Origin: CAXBMB01 sp052078155
GTDB lineage: Bacteria > Pseudomonadota > Alphaproteobacteria > Kiloniellales > DSM-21159
DNA length: 64,000 bases
Direction: 5' to 3'
NCBI GenBank assembly: GCA_052078155.1
Contig: JBQJBP010000002.1
Location: 124,001 to 188,000 of the forward strand
Below the pieces are notes generated by a model. The model did not search any database. It was not told the DNA's origin and was given only the letters and a program-made list of their open reading frames with translations. The translations under genes were made by a program, and so were the position numbers. Positions 1 through 8,720 of the stretch are shown here, one piece after another. The stretch's first letter is position 1. Every line of letters begins with the position of its first letter.

Positions 1-2
1 TC

Positions 3-779
3 TATCAGTTAAAGACCCGACAGCTGCTGGAGGCTCTGGGCGAAGAAATGGCAGAGCCTCTGCTTTTCTGCCTGACCCGGGCCCTGATTGATGCCTGGCG
101 CGAAGACCTGATCCCGGAGTTCAAAGCCTATCATCCGGCCCTGAAAGCCTGGCGGGACCCAAAAACTGCGCCGGGCAACGCGCCGGTGAGTGCTGAGGAT
201 TTTCAGGAGCTGAACGTGGCCCAGGCCGTGGCACGCTGTCTGGAGTCCAAAGACAAGCCAGCAGACCTCTATACAGCTCTGTTGGGTGCGGCGGGCTGGA
301 ACATGCTGCACTTCGATCTCAGCGTCGACCAGAAGACGGATAACCCGGTCTCCCACAACAAATCATGGCTCAGCTTCACTCACGCCATCACCTTCTCCAA
401 CGCCGCCCGGAACATTGCTGAGCGTCAGCCGGACCTCTGGCCGGAGGTGCTGCTTCAGATGGCGTGCTTTGTCGGCCGCAACAGCAGTTTTCTTGATCTG
501 GAAGTCAGCCAGGAGGACTGGCAGGTGTCCCAGCCCGAGCAGTTCCTCAGCCGGGCAAAGGGCTCCCTCTTTGATCATCAGCAGCCTGAACACATTGTTG
601 CGGCCCATGTCATCAAGGTGATCTTTGCGGTGGCGGAGGAAGTGGAACGGGCCCCCGATCAGGCGAGCAGCGCTTTCCTGCTGGCAGCCAGCAACCGCTT
701 TTTGAACTCGCCTGTAAAACGACCCCATGTCCTGCGGGCGGCTGAACAGGCCCTGGCCTTCGTCGCGCGCGAAGGATGA
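3..779 (+). CDS. 5'-truncated uncharacterised protein, possibly questin-oxidase-like
   Basis: The reading frame is open from the first bases of the window to a TGA at 777-779, so the N-terminus lies outside; about 258 residues are visible. It is mostly alpha-helical, has no signal peptide or membrane segment, and contains His-rich stretches (MLHFDLS, VSHNKSW, FTHAITF, AAHVIK) spread over the visible part. That pattern, with the AFVGRN-like segment FVGRNSSF, is reminiscent of the questin oxidase-like (DUF4243) family, in which conserved histidines occur in a helical fold. I did not recognise a decisive motif, so the family call is tentative and no substrate is proposed. An internal ATG at 48 is possible as a start, but the frame is clearly coding upstream of it. 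The next gene follows after 87 bases on the same strand. Confidence 0.5.
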   Translation, partial: YQLKTRQLLEALGEEMAEPLLFCLTRALIDAWREDLIPEFKAYHPALKAWRDPKTAPGNAPVSAEDFQELNVAQAVARCLESKDKPADLYTALLGAAGWNMLHFDLSVDQKTDNPVSHNKSWLSFTHAITFSNAARNIAERQPDLWPEVLLQMACFVGRNSSFLDLEVSQEDWQVSQPEQFLSRAKGSLFDHQQPEHIVAAHVIKVIFAVAEEVERAPDQASSAFLLAASNRFLNSPVKRPHVLRAAEQALAFVAREG

Positions 780-866
780 GGAACGGGACCTGCGCCCGCG
801 GGGATCGTTAGATGCCAACCTCAGGAAATCTTTGCACTTCTTTGGAAAAGTCGCCATGCTTCCCCC

Positions 867-1706
867 ATGAAGTGCAGAGATTTCCACTTTTTCGCCTTCC
901 TGGCACCTTTGGTGCTGGTCTTTGGCCCAATGGCAGCAGCCCTGGCACAGGACAGCACCCCTGAAGTCGTCGAGCAGTCTGTGCTGGATCTGACTCTGCA
1001 GTCGCGCATTGATCCGGAAATCGACCACATCACCAAGATGACCCTGCTGCGGGCAGGCAAACCCCTGCAGGAGATGAATTACGACGGTCACCGCCGGGTG
1101 CTGGAAGAGCCGGAGAATCTCTTCCCGCTGCCGCCCGGCGAGGATATCACCGGCGATGGCATCCCTAATCTGGTCATCCAGGCCTACAGTGGCGGCGCGC
1201 ACTGTTGCTATCAGACCTGGATTTTCAGCGTGGAACCGGATCGTCTGGTTTTGCTGGCCAACATCGACAGCTCCAACAGTGCCCTGCAGTTCAACAAGCT
1301 GGAAGACGACGAAGGCTACAGCATCACGGTTATCGACTGGACTTTTGCCTACTGGCGGACGGACTATGTACATTCCGCGCGCCCGGAAGTCCGCCTGACC
1401 TATCAGTACGACAGCTTCCAGCCGGACCCGGGCCTGATGAAACAGCCCGCCCCCGGGGATGCACAGCTGACAGAGCTTGCCGAAAAACTGAAAGCTCTGG
1501 ACTGGAAAGAAGGGGTGCCGGAAGAACTGACCGAAGCCATGACCCGGCTGATCTATGGCGGCAACGGCGAACTGGCGCTGACCCTGTTTGAACGCAGCTG
1601 GCCTGCAGACAAACCCGGGCGCGATTTCTATCTGATGGATTTCGGCATGCAGCTGGGCAACAGCCCCTACTGGCCCGGTCTGGCCTTGCTCAACGGCTGG
1701 GAATAG
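867..1706 (+). CDS. secreted protein of unknown function with a Ca-binding-like DxTGDGIPN loop
   Basis: A 279-residue protein with an N-terminal signal peptide: a short basic start, a hydrophobic run to about residue 25, and likely cleavage after AAALA. A loop reading DITGDGIPNLVI near residues 92-103 resembles the Asp-rich Ca-binding loops of FG-GAP/VCBS proteins, and is followed by GGAHCCYQTW with a vicinal Cys pair. Together these match a type of periplasmic or secreted protein seen in proteobacteria with no assigned role. The C-terminal third is Leu/Glu-rich and helical. No lipobox or anchor is visible. It stands alone between the truncated upstream gene and a repeat element. I do not assign a function. 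Confidence 0.75.
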   Translation: MKCRDFHFFAFLAPLVLVFGPMAAALAQDSTPEVVEQSVLDLTLQSRIDPEIDHITKMTLLRAGKPLQEMNYDGHRRVLEEPENLFPLPPGEDITGDGIPNLVIQAYSGGAHCCYQTWIFSVEPDRLVLLANIDSSNSALQFNKLEDDEGYSITVIDWTFAYWRTDYVHSARPEVRLTYQYDSFQPDPGLMKQPAPGDAQLTELAEKLKALDWKEGVPEELTEAMTRLIYGGNGELALTLFERSWPADKPGRDFYLMDFGMQLGNSPYWPGLALLNGWE

Positions 1707-1721
1707 GCGACAGGCCCATCT

Positions 1722-1859
1722 TCAGCGCAGGATCGGTTCAGTTAGACGCGCTTTGCGCTTGCCCCCGGACCCTGACTCACTCTCTGCCCTGATGAACAGA
1801 GTTCCACGCCTCAAGTATCCTCACGGAGTGATCCCGCTCAAACCGATAGGGTTCTGGAG
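1722..1859 (+). repeat. RIME-like interspersed element, copy A (diverged)
   Basis: This is a diverged copy of the roughly 140-bp element best preserved at 4007-4146. Shared blocks in order are GATCGGTTCAGTTAGA, GCGCTTTGCG, CTGACTCA, GTTCCACGCCTCAAGT, CACGGAGTGATCCC and AAACCGATA. The ends form imperfect inverted repeats and the middle contains ATCCTCACGGAGTGAT, which can fold. It occupies most of the intergenic space between the secreted protein and the convergent zincin gene. No ORF is supported inside it. Confidence 0.75.
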
Positions 1860-1910
1860 TTTTTGAATCATGAAACAGGGGAGCAGAGGTTACAGCCCGG
1901 CAGGGCTCAC

Positions 1911-2402
1911 TCAGATCTGTTGTTCGATCTGATCCATGTCCCGGTCGCTGAAGCCAAAATGATGACCGATTTCGTGAATCAGCACATGCACCATCAGGCG
2001 ACGGATGTCTTCCCCTGTCTCACACCAGTAATCCAGCAGCGGACGCCGATAGATCACAATGGTGTTTACGTCCTGGGGCACATGCTGGCTGGTCTGATGC
2101 AGCATGTTGACACCGCGGTATAGCCCCAGAATGTCGAAGGGGGACTCCAGATCCAGCTCTTCCATGGTGGCTTCGTCAGGAAAATCCTCAACCCGAACCA
2201 CCAGCTCACGGGCGTAGTGCCGCAAAGAGACGGGGATCTCGGCCATAGCCTCGCGCGCCATCATTTCAAGATCCGCCAGGCTGGGAGGCGCACCAAAGGG
2301 CTGCATGTAACTGGCCTGGGCCATAATCAGGGTCTCATTCCCAAAGTCACCAACTGCGACAGCAGACAGTTTTCGTCTGACATCGACAGTCATTATGAAC
2401 AT
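1911..2402 (-). CDS. zincin-like metallopeptidase (DUF1025/PF06262 type)
   Basis: A 163-residue cytosolic protein with the metal-binding signature HEIGHHFGFSD near its C-terminus (HExxH plus a third ligand region). This is the hallmark of the small zincin-like family long annotated as DUF1025 or acetylglutamate kinase-associated peptidase. The central part (FDILGLYRG, TIVIYRRPLLDYW) also fits that family. The start is uncertain: ATG at 2402, 2393 and about 2324 are all in frame, and the family usually begins close to the SLADLEMMAREAM region, so the native protein may be about 137 residues (from MAQASYM). No substrate is known. It is convergent with the secreted-protein gene, with a repeat between them. 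Confidence 0.8.
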   Translation of the reverse strand: MFIMTVDVRRKLSAVAVGDFGNETLIMAQASYMQPFGAPPSLADLEMMAREAMAEIPVSLRHYARELVVRVEDFPDEATMEELDLESPFDILGLYRGVNMLHQTSQHVPQDVNTIVIYRRPLLDYWCETGEDIRRLMVHVLIHEIGHHFGFSDRDMDQIEQQI

Positions 2403-2613
2403 TTTCTAGTAGTTTGAGCAACTTATCCCGATATTGTGATAAAAAATCGGGACAGGGACCTGCTCAGCTAGCAGGCCCTTTTATAGGCAACGGGCTGTAA
2501 CAACAATGGGGCCTGAAACGCAGAGGTTGGATTACACCTCCCGAAAAATGGTCGAAGAGCGCGATCACACCCCAAACAATCCTTTAGAATCAACAGGCAA
2601 CAGGAATCACACG

Positions 2614-2919
2614 ATGGTCGAAAAGCTGACAGGGGCCGACAGGACAACAGCTTTGCAGCAACTGCAGGGCTGGCAGGAAGCCGAGGGCAAGAACGCTCTG
2701 GAGAAGCACTTTCGTTTCGCCAACTTTTCCGAAGCCTGGGCCTTCATGAGCCGGGTGGCCCTGCTGGCCGAGCAGGATGACCATCATCCGGAGTGGTTCA
2801 ATGTCTACAATCGGGTGGAGGTGACCCTCACCACCCACGACTGTGACGGTGTCAGTGCCCGCGACATCAAGATGGCCAAAGCCATGGACCGATTCGCGGC
2901 GGCCTTTGCCAAGTCCTGA
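2614..2919 (+). CDS. phhB: pterin-4a-carbinolamine dehydratase
   Basis: A 101-residue cytosolic enzyme that dehydrates 4a-hydroxytetrahydrobiopterin, recycling the pterin cofactor of aromatic amino-acid hydroxylases; the family also acts as a transcriptional coactivator (DCoH) in some organisms. The signature is EQDDHHPEW followed by YNRVEVTLTTHDCDGVSARDIKMA, which carries the catalytic His pair and the second His typical of the family. The start at 2614 is preferred because AGGA lies 8 bases upstream and the product then has the usual family length; an in-frame ATG at 2506 would add an untypical 36-residue tail. A phenylalanine hydroxylase is not present in the window. Confidence 0.93.
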   Translation: MVEKLTGADRTTALQQLQGWQEAEGKNALEKHFRFANFSEAWAFMSRVALLAEQDDHHPEWFNVYNRVEVTLTTHDCDGVSARDIKMAKAMDRFAAAFAKS

Positions 2920-2983
2920 CCCCTTCTTCCTTCCGCTCTCCAGAGCTTTCAGCGATCAGCGACAAAGAATCACCGACAAAGAA

Positions 2984-3035
2984 AAAGCCCCTCTTTTCCA
3001 GCAAACCCAATTGGCAGGCGGAAAAGAAGGGCTTT
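2984..3035 (-). terminator. Rho-independent terminator for the SDR gene
   Basis: An inverted repeat pairs AAAGCCCCTCTTTTCC with GGAAAAGAAGGGCTTT around a 20-base loop. Read on the minus strand it is followed by TTTTTCTTTG, which suits the SDR gene ending at 3066; it may also stop phhB transcripts. Confidence 0.85.
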
Positions 3036-3065
3036 GATCTTTAAATGCAGGCGGCAGGCTGGGCC

Positions 3066-3824
3066 TTACTGCATGCGCATGCCACCGTCCAGACGGATGG
3101 TGTCGGCGCTCATCATCGGGTTGCCGACAATGTGCATCACCACATCAGCATACTCTTCCGGCTTGCCGAAGCGTTTGGGGAAAGGCACCTGCTGGGCCAG
3201 GTTATCCTGGACTTCCTGCGGCATGTTCAGCAGCAGCGGTGTGCCGATCAGACCCGGCGCAATGGTCATGACCCGGATGCCGGACCGGCAGAGTTCGCGG
3301 GCCGCCGGCAGCATCATGCCGATGATCCCGGCTTTGGAGGCGGCATAAGCAGCCTGGCCGAACTGACCTTCCACGGCAGCGATGGAGGCTGTGGAGATGA
3401 CCACACCTTTTTCACCATCTTCATTCAGGGCATCGGCGGCAGCCATTTCAGCAGCGGCCAGGCGAAGCAGGTTGAAGCTGCCCACCAGGTTCACATCGAT
3501 GACTTTCTGGAAGGCAGCCAGATCCATGGGACCATCGCGGCCAACCACGCGGGCAGCAGGCGCGATACCGGCGCAGTTCACCAGCACGCGGCAAGGACCG
3601 TGAGCTTCCCTGGCCTGGGCCATGGCAGCTTCTGCAGACTCAGCAGAAGACACATCACAGACAATGGCCAGACCGCCGATTTCCTTGGCAACGGCATCAG
3701 CGGCTTCCTGGTTCACATCCAGCACGGTGACTTTGGCACCGGCAGCGGCCAGAGCTTTGGCAGAAGCAGCACCCAGGCCGGAGCCACCACCGGTAACAAC
3801 TGCAGCAAGACCTTTTACGTCCAT
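3066..3824 (-). CDS. short-chain dehydrogenase, 17beta-HSD10 / 3-hydroxyacyl-CoA dehydrogenase type
   Basis: A 252-residue classical SDR. It has the NAD-binding TGGGSGLG motif near residues 11-18, an acidic residue ending beta-2 (VLDVN) that favours NAD, the NCAGI motif, Ser of STASIAAVEG, and the YAASK catalytic Tyr-Lys pair around residues 161-165. The ASIAAVEGQFGQAAYAAS segment and the PFPKRFGKPEEYA stretch are typical of the type 10 17beta-hydroxysteroid/2-methyl-3-hydroxybutyryl-CoA dehydrogenases, which act in isoleucine and fatty-acid beta-oxidation. The substrate is inferred from family only. It is a single transcription unit with a terminator just downstream and a repeat-bearing region upstream. 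Confidence 0.9.
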   Translation of the reverse strand: MDVKGLAAVVTGGGSGLGAASAKALAAAGAKVTVLDVNQEAADAVAKEIGGLAIVCDVSSAESAEAAMAQAREAHGPCRVLVNCAGIAPAARVVGRDGPMDLAAFQKVIDVNLVGSFNLLRLAAAEMAAADALNEDGEKGVVISTASIAAVEGQFGQAAYAASKAGIIGMMLPAARELCRSGIRVMTIAPGLIGTPLLLNMPQEVQDNLAQQVPFPKRFGKPEEYADVVMHIVGNPMMSADTIRLDGGMRMQ

Positions 3825-4006
3825 TGGAGTTTCACTCCCTCATCTATCAGGTTAGGTCACCCAAAAATCCGCAACGGAACTCTCCGAACAAGCTGGAATT
3901 GCTTTTCAGATCTTTGAGCACTTTGTCGATAACGCTGGGGGTATAGCAGAAGCGCCCCCTACTTAGCGAGAGCCCTTAATTCAACGGTTGTTTGTTTGGC
4001 TGTGCC

Positions 4007-4146
4007 CTAGAGCATGATCGGTTTAGTTAGAAGCGCTTTGCGTTTGTACCTAAACCGTGAATCATCCTCTAAAACATTGAAAAGAGGCAAATTCACGCTT
4101 CAAGTGTTATCACGTAGTGATCCCACTTAAACCGATTTGGCTCTAA
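4007..4146 (+). repeat. RIME-like interspersed element, copy B (best preserved)
   Basis: A 140-bp element with imperfect terminal inverted repeats: TAGAGCATGATCGGTTTA at the left and TAAACCGATTTGGCTCTA at the right. Inside, GTGAATCATCCTCT pairs with AGAGGCAAATTCAC, and ATCACGTAGTGAT forms a second hairpin, so the single strand could fold as a three-arm structure. I use it as the reference for the other copies (1722, 17362, 20194, 25060, 29062, 56586, 57905). It lies in the 514-base gap between the SDR gene and the DinB gene; I see no gene in the rest of that gap. No transposase is visible in the window. Confidence 0.9.
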
Positions 4147-4338
4147 GCCGACACCAGAGGTCCGATCAGCCAAACTCCGGGAAAAGTACCGTGACAGACA
4201 TCCCGCTTATCGCCTGCCTGTCAGACTTGCTAGTTTTAGGATCACGTTCCAGACGACGAAAAGAACAGGCCGGCGCGGGGGGCAAACTCATCCTCTGCAG
4301 CCGTGCGGCTCTGAATGCTCAAAATAGGACAGCTTAAC

Positions 4339-4863
4339 ATGACCCCCTTGCCCCCCGGTCACTTTCAACTGCTTGCCGCCTACAACAGCTGGGCCAACGA
4401 GCGGCTCTTCTCAGCAGCCCTGAGGTTGCCGGACAGCGAAATCACCCGCTCCCGGCCTGCGGCTTTCTTTGACAGCCTGCTGGGCACAGTCAACCACATC
4501 TTCGTCGGGGACAGTCTCTGGCTGGCCCGCCTGGCCGGGCGTCCCACGCCCCCCGGCTATTCGCTGGACCACAGTCCTTTCAATCGTCTGGAAGACCTCT
4601 GGCAGGCGCGTCAGACGCTGGATCAAGAGATCAGCGATCTGGTGGCCGGGATGGATACGGAGCGCCTGCAGCAGGTTCAGTCCTACAAGACCTCCATGGG
4701 CGAAGCCCAAAGCACGCGCGTCGACCTGGTGCTGACCCACCTGTTCAATCACCAGACCCACCACCGGGGTCAGGCCCACGCACTGCTGTCAGAAACGGAA
4801 CAGGCCCCGCCCCCGCTTGATCTGATTTACTATCTGCGCGATCTCGGTCAAACGGGCGGTTAA
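4339..4863 (+). CDS. DinB-family protein
   Basis: A 174-residue four-helix-bundle protein of the DinB/YfiT-like group, metal-binding proteins often linked to stress or thiol biology but mostly without a known reaction. The expected metal-binding histidines are visible: NHIFVGD near residue 47 and the HLFNHQTHHRGQ motif near residues 135-146. The N-terminal LLAAYNSWANERLF segment is typical of the family. The ATG at 4339 is chosen because AGGA sits 10 bases upstream; an ATG at 4315 would add eight residues ahead of that site. It converges on the methyltransferase gene with only 16 bases between their ends. Confidence 0.88.
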   Translation: MTPLPPGHFQLLAAYNSWANERLFSAALRLPDSEITRSRPAAFFDSLLGTVNHIFVGDSLWLARLAGRPTPPGYSLDHSPFNRLEDLWQARQTLDQEISDLVAGMDTERLQQVQSYKTSMGEAQSTRVDLVLTHLFNHQTHHRGQAHALLSETEQAPPPLDLIYYLRDLGQTGG

Positions 4864-4879
4864 CCCAGCCAGACCGGCC

Positions 4880-6109
4880 TTAAGCAGAGTTGCGCAGCAG
4901 CAGGCGGTTGATGCCGCCCAGGGTGTCCACCAGCTGTCGGGCAACGGAAAAGAATGCGTCGCGTGGAATGTTCGGGTTCTGCCGCCGGGCAATCTGGAAG
5001 ATGTCCTCAAAAGACCGCTGGCCATCCATCTGGGAAATGAGGGCCGGGGCCTGGGGAGGCAACGGCAACTCGACGGTCAGGCCATCAAAACTGCCTTTGA
5101 GCAGGGGGGACTGGGCCAGCGAACGGGCCAGCGCAGCCGCTTGCCAGTCCACCAGCTGCGGCACGGACTGCCCCTCCTGAAACTCTGCAACGGTTCCCTC
5201 TGTGCGGCTCAGATAGAGCGTGTGTACCTTCATGTTACTGGCCAGTCGCTCAGCCAGTGCAGCCTGCTCCAGCCGGGGCAAAGCCTTGGCCCGGGCCAGC
5301 ATCTCCGGGTCTTTCAGATACAGGCGCGGATCATAGCGCAGCGGCTCAATAAAGGCGGCGATTTTCAATCCGGCACCGGTCACCCAGTCGACCAGCTGGG
5401 GAACGGTATAGGCCCGATCCTGGGAATGCAGCAGCAGGTCGACCAGTTCAGCCGGGCCGCGCTGGTGATCGCCCAGAAAGGGGTTGCGGGAAAAGCCGTT
5501 GGTGGCAGGCAGATCTGCCAGCAACTTCTCGGCCTGAGCCACCTTTTCTTTCAAACTCAGACCTTCGCCCAGTTGCCGCAAGGCAGCCTGCAGCGGGTAG
5601 AGGCCTTCGCGGCCATATTCACCGTAGACCATCACCCCCATGCCGCCGCCCGGGGCCAGGGCCCCGCCCAGAACCGCCAGACCCGCGTCCGGGTCCGGCA
5701 GGTGGTGCAGCACCCCACAGCAGTCGATGTAGTCAAAACCCTTCAGACCCAGCGCCTCCAGCTCCAGCAAAGAGCCGGAGACAAAAGACACCCTGTCACT
5801 CAGGCCGCGCGCCTTGATGCGCGCTTCTGCGATGGCGCGCGAAGCCGAAGAAAGATCAAGGTAGGTGATCTCAGCCGGCACAGCCGCATCGGCCAGCTGT
5901 TGAGTGAGCATCACCAGGCCATCGCCGGTGCCACCCCCGGCCACCAAAACCCTGAAGGGTTTCTGCCAGTCCCGGCTGCCGCCAAAAAGATAGTGGTCAA
6001 TCTCCAGCAGGCGGCTGGGAGATCCGGTAACCAGTCGCTGCTTTTCTTCGGCAGGATCGCGCGCCGGATAGGGATAGGCTTCGTATTGATCCTTAACCTT
6101 GTTGCTCAC
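4880..6109 (-). CDS. class I SAM-dependent methyltransferase
   Basis: A 409-residue cytosolic protein. The Rossmann core shows motif I as VLVAGGGTGDGL near residues 54-65, the acidic end of beta-2 (ITYLDLSSA), and the CCGVLHHLPDPD segment typical of Methyltransf_25/11 enzymes. The N-terminus (VKDQYEAYPYPARDP) and the long C-terminal region are shared by a group of alphaproteobacterial methyltransferases whose acceptor is unknown. The C-terminal half has helical, winged-helix-like character (DGQRSFEDIFQIAR...), which could bind a protein or peptide partner; that is inference. It is a single gene, convergent with the DinB gene. Confidence 0.82.
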   Translation of the reverse strand: MSNKVKDQYEAYPYPARDPAEEKQRLVTGSPSRLLEIDHYLFGGSRDWQKPFRVLVAGGGTGDGLVMLTQQLADAAVPAEITYLDLSSASRAIAEARIKARGLSDRVSFVSGSLLELEALGLKGFDYIDCCGVLHHLPDPDAGLAVLGGALAPGGGMGVMVYGEYGREGLYPLQAALRQLGEGLSLKEKVAQAEKLLADLPATNGFSRNPFLGDHQRGPAELVDLLLHSQDRAYTVPQLVDWVTGAGLKIAAFIEPLRYDPRLYLKDPEMLARAKALPRLEQAALAERLASNMKVHTLYLSRTEGTVAEFQEGQSVPQLVDWQAAALARSLAQSPLLKGSFDGLTVELPLPPQAPALISQMDGQRSFEDIFQIARRQNPNIPRDAFFSVARQLVDTLGGINRLLLRNSA

Positions 6110-6148
6110 CGACCGGTTCCTGACCTCGAGTTTTGGGAAGATGAAAAA

Positions 6149-6180
6149 GGGCGGGAAAAACCTTGGTTCCCGCCCGTTTT
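6149..6180 (-). terminator. Rho-independent terminator for the quinone oxidoreductase gene
   Basis: GGGCGGGAAAAACC pairs with GGTTCCCGCCC around a short loop. On the minus strand the stem is followed by CCCTTTTTC, directly downstream of the gene ending at 6184. Confidence 0.85.
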
Positions 6181-6183
6181 AAA

Positions 6184-7167
6184 CTATCGTTGCGTTTCCA
6201 CAACGACCTTGCCGGTGGACTTGCGTTCCATCAGCAGCCGCAAAGCCTTGTCTACCTCTGACAAAGGCAACTGGTGGGAGACGTGGGGCTTGAGCAGACC
6301 CTCTTCAAACCAGCTTTTCAGCTGTGCAAACTCCTCAGCCAGCTTTTCAGGTGCCTTTTTGCGGTAAGACCCCCAATAGACCCCCATGGCCGCAATATTC
6401 TTGACCAGCAGGATGTTGGCCGGGATCTGCTGAACACGACCGGCGGCAAAACCCACCACGACCAGACGACCGCCCCAGGCGATGCAGCGCAGAGAGGCAT
6501 CAAAGACATCTCCGCCGACCGGGTCGAACACCACATCAGCCCCGCGTCCGTCGGTCATGGCTTTGACGCGGTCACGGATGTCTTCCTGCTTGTAATCAAT
6601 CAGCTCATCGGCCCCGTGTGCCTTGGCAACAGCCAGTTTGTCCGCGCCACCAGCGGTGGCGATGACCTTGGCCCCCAGAGCCTTGCCCACTTCCACCGCG
6701 GCCAGCCCGACGCCCCCGGCAGCCCCATGCACCAGAAGGGTTTCACCGGCCTGAAGGTTGGCATGCCAGACCAGACTGGCGTGGGCGGTTCCATAGGTGA
6801 CCGGAAAGGAGGCCCCGACCACAGGATCCATGCCCTCTGGCAAGGGATGCACATCGCTGGCTTTGGCCAGCCCCTGTTCCTTAAAGGCACCACCCATGAC
6901 CATGGCAATGACTTTCTGGCCGACTTCCAGACCGGAGACACCTTCGCCTAAAGCGGTCACGGTACCGGCGGCTTCCATGCCCGGTGTAAAGGGGAAGGGG
7001 GGCTTTTCCTGATACTTTCCCTGAATGATCAGGGTATCGGCAAAGTTCACCCCTGCCGCTTCGATGGACAGGGCCACCTCACCCGGACCCGGTTCCTGGG
7101 CCGGGATGTCTTCAATCACCAGAGTTTCCGGTTCACCAAACTCTTTACACAACACCGCTTTAGGCAT
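6184..7167 (-). CDS. zinc-independent MDR NADPH:quinone oxidoreductase
   Basis: A 327-residue medium-chain dehydrogenase/reductase of the quinone oxidoreductase (QOR/crotonyl-like) branch. It has the GroES-like N-terminal domain ending in GMEAAGTVTALGEGV, followed by a Rossmann domain with the glycine-rich VHGAAGGVGLAAVEVGKALGA motif near residue 140. The catalytic-zinc cysteines of alcohol dehydrogenases are absent, as expected for this branch. The start at 7167 (MPKAVLCKEFG) is preferred: it has AAGGGA upstream and matches the family N-terminus, whereas an ATG at 7209 would add 14 untypical residues. It likely reduces quinones or enones with NADPH. Confidence 0.9.
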   Translation of the reverse strand: MPKAVLCKEFGEPETLVIEDIPAQEPGPGEVALSIEAAGVNFADTLIIQGKYQEKPPFPFTPGMEAAGTVTALGEGVSGLEVGQKVIAMVMGGAFKEQGLAKASDVHPLPEGMDPVVGASFPVTYGTAHASLVWHANLQAGETLLVHGAAGGVGLAAVEVGKALGAKVIATAGGADKLAVAKAHGADELIDYKQEDIRDRVKAMTDGRGADVVFDPVGGDVFDASLRCIAWGGRLVVVGFAAGRVQQIPANILLVKNIAAMGVYWGSYRKKAPEKLAEEFAQLKSWFEEGLLKPHVSHQLPLSEVDKALRLLMERKSTGKVVVETQR

Positions 7168-7276
7168 GTCTGTTCCCTTGTTCTGTTCCGGCAGCCACGC
7201 CGGGATCATTTATTATCCTGCCGCCAATCTAAGCGACCCGCGCGCAGCTGTGATCCCTGATCTGGGTTGAAGATCT

Positions 7277-8383
7277 TTAGAACGGACAGTCAGCCGCTGC
7301 CTGGATCTGCCCCACTTCCACACCTTCGCGGTTGTATATCAGAGGTGCCAGAAGCGTTTGCAGCTCGGCCCGGGCGTCAGAATCAAACAACTCCAGCTTA
7401 TCCAGAACCCGACCGATCAGGTAGTTGGAAGCCCGGGTGGCTCCATCATCCACCTTCAAGGCGATGCCCAGGCCCAGGTCCGGCAAAGCACCGCAGAACA
7501 CCCCTTCTGCACCGGTTTTCACCAGAGCCCGGCCTTTGGTCGCCGTCATGATCTTGGTACAGGCACGGTCGCTGCCAGCCACCATGAAGGGGTCCTGACC
7601 CATGGCGTCCAGAACACGCTTGCAGGCCAGCTGTCGCCGGTCCGGTTGATCAGAGGGGTCGGTCATCCGGGCCATGGCCAGCGCCATGTTGCCCAGCGGC
7701 ATGGCCAGCTGGGGAATGCCGCAGCCATCAATGCCTCGCGGGGCTTCGCGCAGATCCAGGCCGGTCATCATTTCCAGGATACCCAGAATCGACTGCTGCA
7801 CCGGATGGTCGTAGGTGATGTAGCCCTTGGTGGGCACGCCCATATGCAGGGCAGTGGTCAAAAATCCAGCGTGCTTTCCAGAGCAGTTGTTGTGCAGACG
7901 GTCAGCCACCCCACCCGCACGGACATAGTCCAGAAAATGGGGTTCATAGGTGGGAAACTGCGGTCCGCATTCCAGATCCTCCACGCTGAGTCCGATCCGT
8001 TCCAGCCAGGCCTGTACCGCCTCTGCATGACGGTCTTCGCCATTGTGGGAGGCACAGGACAGAGCAATTTCACTGACGCTGCAGCCATAAGCATCGGCCG
8101 CCCCGCTTTCCACCAGCGCCAGGGCCTGCAACGGCTTGATGGCAGAGCGTCCGTAAACCAGTTGCTCCACTGCACCGGCGGACATGACCACCTTGCCCTC
8201 GGCATCACAGACCACCACAGCTGCCCGATGCTGGCATTCAACAAAATTGCCGCGGGTGACTTCCACCAGAACAGGATTGTCCGCCATCAGATTGGGGGTG
8301 CGTGACTGGGTAAAGTGACCGGCACCGGTCGTGTTTTTTACCGCTGACGCAGAAACTGCAGAAGAGGTTTGGGCTGTAGCCAT
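7277..8383 (-). CDS. Rhizobium-type L-asparaginase (AnsII family, PF06089)
   Basis: A protein of about 368 residues belonging to the asparaginase family first described in Rhizobium etli, unrelated to the E. coli enzymes. It hydrolyses L-asparagine to aspartate and ammonia. Family blocks are visible: ECQHRAAVVVCD, YGRSAIKPLQALALVESGAAD (with the Ser-Lys pair), SCASHNGEDRH, LHNNCSGKHAGFL (with the metal-binding Cys and the Lys), and GIDGCGIPQLAMPL. The start is uncertain: ATG at 8383 follows a weak GGTGAG, ATG at 8461 has no better site, and ATG at 8287 matches where family similarity begins. No signal peptide is convincing. It is divergent from the RNA methyltransferase gene. Confidence 0.87.
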   Translation of the reverse strand: MATAQTSSAVSASAVKNTTGAGHFTQSRTPNLMADNPVLVEVTRGNFVECQHRAAVVVCDAEGKVVMSAGAVEQLVYGRSAIKPLQALALVESGAADAYGCSVSEIALSCASHNGEDRHAEAVQAWLERIGLSVEDLECGPQFPTYEPHFLDYVRAGGVADRLHNNCSGKHAGFLTTALHMGVPTKGYITYDHPVQQSILGILEMMTGLDLREAPRGIDGCGIPQLAMPLGNMALAMARMTDPSDQPDRRQLACKRVLDAMGQDPFMVAGSDRACTKIMTATKGRALVKTGAEGVFCGALPDLGLGIALKVDDGATRASNYLIGRVLDKLELFDSDARAELQTLLAPLIYNREGVEVGQIQAAADCPF

Positions 8384-8720
8384 GGGGGCAAACTCACCGA
8401 CACAACAAAAGATAAAGACAAAAGGCGCTGCACCTTGCCTTAGGCCCGGCAACTTTGGCAAGGACAGGCCTGGAACCGGACCGATTTGCTTGGCAGCGCG
8501 TTACGCTCCAACCCAAGGCCTGACTCAATGCACCAGCTCAGGAAGCAGACGAAAGGTTTCAAGTTAAGAGCCGTCATTCGGTGAGGCCGTTCAACCCGAA
8601 ATGCCTCCAGCGTTCTGTGGCGGCAGGGCCGGGGTGGCAGAAGGTCAGGCGTCAGGGGTTTTGACTTCTCGGGCATTTTGAGTCACCAACCCGCAAACAA
8701 CACTGACGAAGGACAAGACC

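Noticed and set aside
8440..8676. 78-residue minus-strand frame upstream of the asparaginase gene
   Set aside because: No recognisable domain, Pro/Arg-rich like random GC-rich frames, and it overlaps the asparaginase 5' region.
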